Assembly (NCBI RefSeq): GCF_038446955.1
Contig: NZ_CP151803.1
Location: 3,224,001 to 3,288,000 of the forward strand
DNA from: Pedobacter sp. FW305-3-2-15-E-R2A2
GTDB taxonomy: Bacteria; Bacteroidota; Bacteroidia; Sphingobacteriales; Sphingobacteriaceae
Reading direction: 5' to 3'
DNA length: 64,000 nucleotides
Under the pieces are notes generated by a model, which was not told the DNA's origin, searched no databases, and worked only from the letters and a program-made list of their open reading frames with translations. Made by a program: the position numbers and the translations under genes. This document shows positions 37,979 through 46,900 of this stretch, piece by piece. The stretch's first letter is position 1. Each line of letters starts with the position of its first letter.

Positions 37979-40900
37979 TAAACGAACTGTATAAAAGACT
38001 GGAGAAGCTGAAGGTCAGGATTGATGTAATCGATAACAGACTGGATATTAAAGCACCCAAGGGTACCATAGATAATGATTTATTGGAAGAAATTAAACTG
38101 CATAAAGAAGACCTTATTAATTTTATCAATTCTTATAAAACAAAAAAGAAAGTTTTTGAACGTATTCCGGTAACAGAAATCAGGACGGATTATGAGTTAT
38201 CCTCATCGCAACGTCGTTTATGGGTATTGAGCCAGTTTGGTGATGGTAATATTGCCTACAATGTACCTGGTGTCTATATGTTTGAGGGAGAGCTGGATGT
38301 TGATGGGCTTTCGTATGCTTTTTCTTCACTGATTGAAAGGCATGAGATTTTACGTACTGTTTTTCGCAACAATGAATCTGGTGATATACGGCAAGTGATC
38401 TTAAGTGGGGCATCGCTGGGTTTTTTTATTCGTCAGTCAGACCTACGTGGCATATCAATTCAGGAATCTCTTGTTCATGAACTAATTGAATCCGATTCGA
38501 AAGGTGCTTTTGATTTGAGTTCTGGTCCGTTGTTTCGTGCAGGACTTTATCAATTAGAGGAAGACCGCTGGGTTTTTACTTATGTGATGCATCATATCAT
38601 CAGCGATGGTTGGTCAATGGACATTTTAATCAAAGAGTTATTAGCCTATTACGGTTCTTATATTCGCGAGGAAAAATTGAACTTACCGGAATTACGAATT
38701 CAGTATAAAGACTACTCAGCATGGCAGCAGCAAGAGCTTAAAGGATCCTTATTAAATACGCATCGTTCTTACTGGCAACAGCAATTGTCTGGTATACTGC
38801 CAGTGCTGCATCTTGCAGGTGATCGTTTACGGCCTGCAGTAAAGACTTACAACGGTAAACGACTTAATCTGAGTCTGGGAGTCGAGACGAGTGAACGTTT
38901 ACGTGAGCTGACACAATTGGAAGGAACCACACTTTTTATGGGGGTTCTCGCAGCAGTGAATGCTTTGTTATATCGTTATACAGGCCAGAATGATCTGATT
39001 GTTGGTAGTCCGATTGCTGGTCGCGACCATTCAGATCTGGAAGACCAGATTGGTTTTTACATGAATACGCTTGCATTGCGTACCCGTATTGGTGAAGGAG
39101 AAAGTTACCGTTCGTTGCTGGAAAAGACCAGAGAGGTTACGCTCGGTGCTTATGAACATCAGGTTTATCCTTTTGATGAACTGGTGAATGATCTTCACTT
39201 ACCGGCTGACCGTAGCCGGAACCCGTTGTTTGACGTACTGGTTGATTTGCAACATACTATTCCTTCCGGGCAGGCTGGAAGTGGGATGGATAAACTTAAA
39301 GTAAATACCTACGGAAATGATGTGCATGTAGTAAGCAAGTTTGATATTCGTTTTGTATTCCAGTCAGGTTTGGCGGAGATAGATTTGTTGATAGAATATA
39401 ATAGTGATATCTATGATCAGGAAACAATTTCCCGGATGGGATCGCATTTGCATTCGCTTTTGTCTAAAATGACCCTTTCTCCTGACGAGCCAATAGAGGA
39501 TATTAGTTATCTTGGAGATGCTGAAAGAAAATTGTTACTAGAGGACTTCAATTCTAATGATGCATCATATCCCGGGGATAAGACCCTAATCAGTTTATTT
39601 CGTGAACAAGTTGTACGGACTCCTGATGCAATAGCAGTTGTCCATGGAGATATTGAGTTAAGTTATATGGCACTCGATGCAGCCTCTGACCGTTTGGCTC
39701 ATTACCTACGTACCACCAGCAGAATCACCCATGAGCAACGGGTTGGGATTTTACTTGACCGATCTGTGCAGGCGATTGTTGCAATTCTTGGTGTTTTGAA
39801 ATCGGGAGGTACTTATGTGCCTATCGACCCGGAATATCCCCAGGAGCGGATCCGTTATATGATCGAAGATGCAGAAGTTAAGGTTTTACTTACCCAAACC
39901 GACTATCTGTTTGAATTGGATTATTACCAGGGAGAACTTTTTGCAATGGATGTGCAGCTTGATGGTCTTGAAGCGCCACTACCGAATGCTGCTGTAATGA
40001 ATGATTTATCTGATCTGGCTTATATCATCTATACCTCAGGTTCTACAGGGCAGCCTAAGGGGGTGATGATAACACATGGAGCTATACTTGATTATTTTTA
40101 TGGAATAACAAAACATAGCAATATAGAAGAATGTCATAGTTTCGGTCTGGTTTCAACAATGTCTGCTGATTTGGGCAATACCATTATTTATGCATCACTT
40201 TTATTAGGGGGTAAGCTTCAAATATTTTCTTTGAATCAAATAACCAATCCCGAAGAAATGATCAGGATACAAGTTGATTGCTTGAAAATAGTTCCGTCAC
40301 ATTGGCTGAGTCTGCAAATTTCAGGTCAGTTATTTGTACCGTCTAAATGTTTAATATTCGGAGGGGAAAAATTAAGCAGGGCTACTGTAGATTATATAAA
40401 TGATAATTATGGAAAATGTGAAGTCTATAATCACTATGGGCCAACAGAGACAACTATTGGGAAATTAATTAATCATGTTAAGCTAGATGATCCCGGTGAA
40501 ATTTCATTGGGTTCGCCATTTGGTAATACCTGGATTTACATCCTTGATCCTAAAGGTAACTTATGTCCTTTAGGTGTTCCGGGAGAGATCTGCATTAGTG
40601 GCGCAGGTGTTGCACGTGGTTACCTGAACCGTGCGGAGTTGAGTGCAGAGAAGTTTGTACCGAATCCTTACCAGAATGCAGAAGAAAAGTTATCGGGAAT
40701 TAATGGACGGATGTACCTGACTGGTGATCAGGGGCGCTGGCTGAGTGATGGTACTATTAAATTTTTGGGACGTAAGGACGATCAGGTAAAGATTCGTGGC
40801 TATCGGATTGAACCCGGAGAGATTGAGCGTGCCTTGCAGGACTATCCTGGTATGGTTTCTACAATTGTGATTACACGTCCAGGTGCTTCCGGAGAGCAGG

Positions 40901-43900
40901 AGTTGATTGCATATGTAGTGAGTGAGACTTTATTGTTGTCCAGAGACCTTCGGTTGTACCTGGGAAATAAACTTCCTTCGTATATGATTCCTTCACATTA
41001 TGTGCAGCTGGATTCATTGCCGCTGAATACTAATGGTAAGATTGACCGCAGGGCATTACCCGATCCTGATCATATGATATCAGAAAGAGGAGTAGTATAT
41101 GTTGCTCCTGGTAATTATACTGAAGAAAAACTTGCAGAAATCTGGAGTGAAATTCTTGATGTGCCTCTGGAACGTATCGGTATTTATGATGATTTCCTGA
41201 ATCTTGGCGGTCACAGTCTGAAGATGATTCGATTAACTGTTTTGATACATAAAGAATTTGATGTCAAGATAGATTTGGTAGATCTTTTTGATAAACCTGT
41301 TTTTGTAGATCAGGCAGAGCTGATCAAACTTGCTAAAAAGGAAGCTTTTTTAAATATACCATTAGCTAATATATCTTCAAACTATGTGATGTCCTCCTCT
41401 CAACGTCGCTTGTGGATCCTGAGCCAATTTAGCGATGGTAACATGGCTTATAATATACCTGGAGTTTATCTCTTTGAAGGTACTTTGGATATGGCGGGTC
41501 TTTCCCATGCCTTTTCTGCTTTGATTGAGCGCCACGAGATTTTGCGTACTGTTTTCTGGAATAGTCAATCTGGTGACATCAGTCAGGTTGTTTTAAGTGC
41601 TTCTGAGTCTGGCTTTAAGATTTCAGAGCACGACCTTACAGAAGCATCTGATCAGCAGGACCGTGTTCATGAGCTGATAGCAAAAGATTTTCGTGGAACA
41701 TTTAACCTTGCCCTTGGACCACTGCTTCGTGCGGGTGTTTACCGTTTGGGCGCAGATCGCTGGGTTTTCACTTATGTGATGCACCACATCATCAGCGATG
41801 GCTGGTCGATGGAGATCCTGATTAAAGAGTTGTTGGCTTATTATAATGCGTATGTCAGCGGGTCAGCACTTGAGCTTCCCGTATTGCGTATTCAGTATAA
41901 AGATTATGCTGCATGGCAGCAGAATGAGCTTAATGGTGCTTCACTGAGCAGGCACAGGAGTTACTGGCAGCAGCAGTTATCGGGAACACTTCCGGTACTG
42001 GAACTGGCTACAGATCGTCCCCGTCCCGCGGTGAAGACGTATAACGGCGGACAGATACAGGTCGCTCTTGATGGTTTGGCCGTTTCCGGTTTACGAAGTT
42101 TGATGCAATCGGAAGGAACTACACTTTTTATGGGGGTGCTTGCAGGTGTTAATGCTTTGCTTTACCGTTATAGTGGTCAGAATGATCTGATTGTGGGCAG
42201 TCCTATTGCCGGCCGTAACCACTCAGACCTGGAAGACCAGATTGGCTTTTATATAAATACACTGGTGCTTCGCAGCCGTATAGGCGAGGGGGAGAGTTAC
42301 CGTTCGTTGCTGGAACAGACGCGTGAAGTTACCCTTGGGGCTTATGAACATCAGGTGTACCCTTTTGATGAACTGGTGAGTGACCTTCATTTAGTTGCAG
42401 ACCGTAGCCGTAATCCGTTATTTGATGTGTTGGTAGAATTACAGCATGCCGAAAATGCCAAAGAAGTTGAGAATAGCTTAGGTGGACTTCAGGTGAGCAA
42501 CTACAGCAGTGGTGGTATCGATGTGGTGAGTAAGTTTGACCTGCGTTTTGTATTCCGGGCGGGAGTATCAGAGCTCAGTTTAATGATAGAATATAACAGT
42601 GATTTGTATGATCGTGAGACGGTTATACGTATGGGTGGGCATTTGAACGCGTTGTTGTCAGAGATGATCATTTCTCCTGATGCAGCATTCTCAGGTTTGG
42701 ATTATCTGAGTATTGCCGAGCGTGAACAGTTACTGTATGGATTCAATGCGACCGATGTTTCCTATCCGGCTGGGCAGACCGTGGTTTCTATGTTCCGGGA
42801 GCAAGTTTTACTTGATCCCGCTGCTATAGCGGTTGTTTACCGGGACCGGGAATTGAGTTATGCTGAAGTTGATGCTGCATCCGACCGTCTGGCACACCAC
42901 CTGGTTTCCAGCCATGGTATCGGGGCTGATGTGCTGGTTGGTTTGCTGGTGGAGCGTTCGGATTGGATGATCATAGGGCTTCTTGGAATCCTGAAATCAG
43001 GCGGGGCTTATGTTCCGATTGATCCTGCTTATCCCAAAGAACGCATCCGTTATATGGTGGAAGATGCAGGCATCGGATTACTGCTGACCCAGACCGATTA
43101 CATGTTTGAGCTGGATTATTACCAGGGGGCTCTTTTTGCGATGGATGTCCAGTTGTCAGGGTTGGATGAGGTATCCGGCGGGCTTATTCCATGCAGGACT
43201 TCAGATCTGGCTTATGTGATTTATACCTCCGGATCTACAGGTCAGCCAAAGGGGGTGATGATTGAGCATGGCAGTTTAATGAATTATCTTAACTGGTGTT
43301 CCGGATATTACTTTGATGATGGGCTATCGGGTCATTTTGGACTTTACACCTCCCTGTCGTTTGACCTGACCGTAACGAGTATTTTTTGTGGATTGCTGAG
43401 TGGCAGGGGGCTTTTTGTTTATGACCAGGATCAGGAGCTGGGTTCGATCCTGAGTGATAGTTTCAGCAGCTCCCGGGGGATTGACAGCATCAAGCTGACC
43501 CCTTCTCATATTGAGGTGCTGAAACATTCAGGACTGGTTTCGGGGAATATCAGCTGTGCAATTGTAGGGGGAGAGGAGGTTAGTGTTGCTCATGTTGATG
43601 TTTTGAAGAGCATTAATTCAGATATGCGGATTTATAATGAGTACGGTCCCACAGAATCTACAGTGGGTTGTATTGTAAGAGAACTGCAAAATGATGGTTC
43701 CCGCATTTTGATTGGGAAGCCGGTTTCCAATACACGCATCTATATTACCGACCGTGATGGCGGGTTGACTGCAGTGGGTGTTGCCGGAGAGATTTGTATC
43801 AGCGGGGCTGGTCTGGCACGGGGTTACCTGAACCGTGCGGAGTTGAGTGCAGAGAAGTTTGTCCCGAATCCTTACCAGCTTGCGGAAGAAAAGCTGCAGG

Positions 43901-46900
43901 GAATTAATGAACGGATGTACCTGACCGGAGATCAGGGGCGCTGGCTGAGTGATGGGAACATTGAGTTTCTGGGGCGTAAGGATGACCAGGTCAAGATCCG
44001 TGGTTACCGTATTGAGCTTGGGGAGATTGAGGGGGTGCTACAGGGTTACCCTGATATGGTCTCTGCCGTTGTGATTGCACGCAAAGGTGTTTCGGGAGTC
44101 CGGGAACTGACCGCTTACGTAGTGAGTGGTTCTGTGCTGGTGATTCAGGAACTGCGTGCCTATCTGGGCAGTAAGCTTCCTTCCTATATGGTTCCTTCCC
44201 ATTATGTGCAGCTGGATTCATTGCCGCTGAATGCCAATGGAAAGACCGACCGTAAAGCTTTACCTGATCCTGAGGGCATGGGTATGGCAAGCGGGGTAGT
44301 TTATGCAGGTCCTTTAAATGAGATAGAGACACAATTGATTGCCGTTTATCAGAATGTTCTGGGTAAAGAAGGAATAGGTCGTAACGACAGTTTCTTTGAT
44401 CTTGGCGGGGATTCTATCAAGTCTATCCAGATTGTGTCGCGTTTAAAACAACAGGGATATTCCTTAACGATCCAGGAAGTGCTTTTATATCCGGTGATCG
44501 GAGCGTTATCAAAATATGTACGTGTTACTGTTCGGGACATTGACCAGCAGCCGGTTGTGGGACTGACAGGACTGAGCCCCATCCAGCGGATGTTTTTTGA
44601 AGATTATGGCAGTACACCGGTTCATTATAACCAGTCTGTTTTACTGCGGAGCAGCTCGCGTTTATCGCTGAAGGCCCTTCGCTTAGCGCTGGATAAACTG
44701 GTAGAACATCATGACGCCCTGCGTATGGTTTACTACCAGCAGGAGGGAACCTGGTTACAGGAGAATAAAGAGGTCAGCCAGGCTTATGGCTTTGAGGAGG
44801 TGGAACAGGAATTGGATGAAGCCGGTTTTGCTTTGTTTTGTGACCATGTTCAGGGCAGTGCCGATTTATCTTCGGGTCCCCTGTTCCGTGCGGTACTTTT
44901 CCGTGGGTCAGATGGGTCAGACCGGTTGCTGCTGGTGAGTCACCATCTGGTGATTGACGGGGTTTCCTGGCGTATCATTTTTGAGGATTTATCCTCACTT
45001 TATGAGCAGTTCCTGGCGGAGCAGGTGGTGCAGCTTCCTTTGAAGACAGATTCTTTCCGTCACTGGCAGTCCGTACAGGAGGAATATAGCCGGAGTTCGG
45101 TTCTTTTGGCGGAACAGGCTTACTGGTCTTTATCAGAAGACTGGCCTTTGGCAGACCTGCAGGCAGACCAGGCCGGCGGGAGTAATTTGTACGGGGACCG
45201 GATTTCGGAAAGTTTTTCACTGGACCGCTCCATGACCTCGCTGCTGCTGAACCGCTGTTACCAGAGTTATCATACAGAGATCAATGATATTTTGGTGAGT
45301 GGGTTGGTATTGTCCCTTGCGGGAGTTTTTGGTATTGATCATATCCGGATTGGTATGGAAGGCCATGGCCGTGAAGATATCGGTTCGGGCCTTGATGTTA
45401 CCCGTACTGTAGGCTGGTTTACCACGACTTATCCGGTTTGTATTGACCTGGGTTATGCAGCTGACCGTATCCGTCAGCTGATCGAGGTTAAGGAATGCCT
45501 GCACCGGGTTCCCAATAAGGGGATTGGTTATGGCATTCTCCGTTACCTTGGAGGGGCAGGATATCAGTGCCGTCCTTCGGTGACTTTCAATTACCTGGGT
45601 GATTTTGGATCCGGGGCCGGTTCTTCAAAAGAGCAAGACGGTGCTGTGTCCCCATCGGCTTCGCTGTTCAGTTTCAGTGGGGATTACCATGGCCGGGAGA
45701 TTTCCGGAGGGTTGCCCCGTCAGAGTTTACTGGATGTTTCGGGAATGATTGTGGATGGTTGCCTTCAGTTATCGGTGGTTTACAGCGCTGAGCAATACAG
45801 CACCGGTCGGATGAGGTCATTGATCAGCCGCTATCAGCAGGAACTGGAGGGCTTGATTCTGGAGTTGTCAGCATCCACTACCGTTCAGCTGAGCCCTGTG
45901 GACCTGAGTTATCAGGGGCTGAGTGTGGAACAGGTTCATTCGTTGAATGCTGATGCTTTACTGGAGGATGTTTACAGGCTTGGCCCGCTTCAGGAGGGTT
46001 TATATTATCACTGGCTGAGTGCACCTGACTCTTCGGCCTATTTCATGCAGATCAGTTGCCGTTTACACGGGCGGATTGATATTGATTTACTGTCGGAGAG
46101 TTACCGGCAGTTAGTGGGGCGTCATGGTGTCCTCCGGACCAGTTTTGTCCGGGATTACGGTGATGTTCCCCTTCAGGTGGTGCGCAAATCGGTAGGTGAT
46201 GGTTTCCGTTACCATGATGTTGCTGGTGCGGATGATGAGGCAATTCAAAGGTACCGTGAAGAGGACCGTGCTCTGGGCTTTGACCTGGAATCGGGCTCTC
46301 AGATGCGTTTGATGGTTTTATGTGTCGGGCCTGAAGCCTATGAGCTGATCTGGAGTCATCACCATATCATTATGGATGGATGGTGCAGCAGTATCCTGAT
46401 CCGGGAGATCTTCCAGATCTATTACAGTTTGATTCAGGGTAAGGTGGCGGAGCTGGGAGAGGCAGTGGGTTATTCAAAATATATCAACTGGTTAGGTCGG
46501 GTTGATCAGGGCTCCTCGCTGGGTTACTGGGGAGATTTATTGCGTGGATACGATACTTTGAGCAGTTTTTCCGCAGGGTTTAGTTCTGCAGTTGAGGATC
46601 AGGGGAGGGAGAAGAAACGCATCCGTTTATCTGCAGGGAATGTTAGCCGTCTTGGTGCGTTGTGCAGCAGGTTGGGGGTGACTGAGAATACCTTTATACA
46701 ATCGGTATGGGGACTTTTGCTTGGGAAATACAATGACCGTTCAGATGTGGTATTTGGTGCGGTGGTTTCCGGACGTCCGGCGGATCTGGATGGTGTGGAG
46801 GACATGATCGGCTTGTTTAGCAATACGGTTCCGGTACGCATCCGTGTATCTCCGGGGATGACTTTTACCGATTTGCTGGCCGCCGTTCAGCAGGAGTCTA

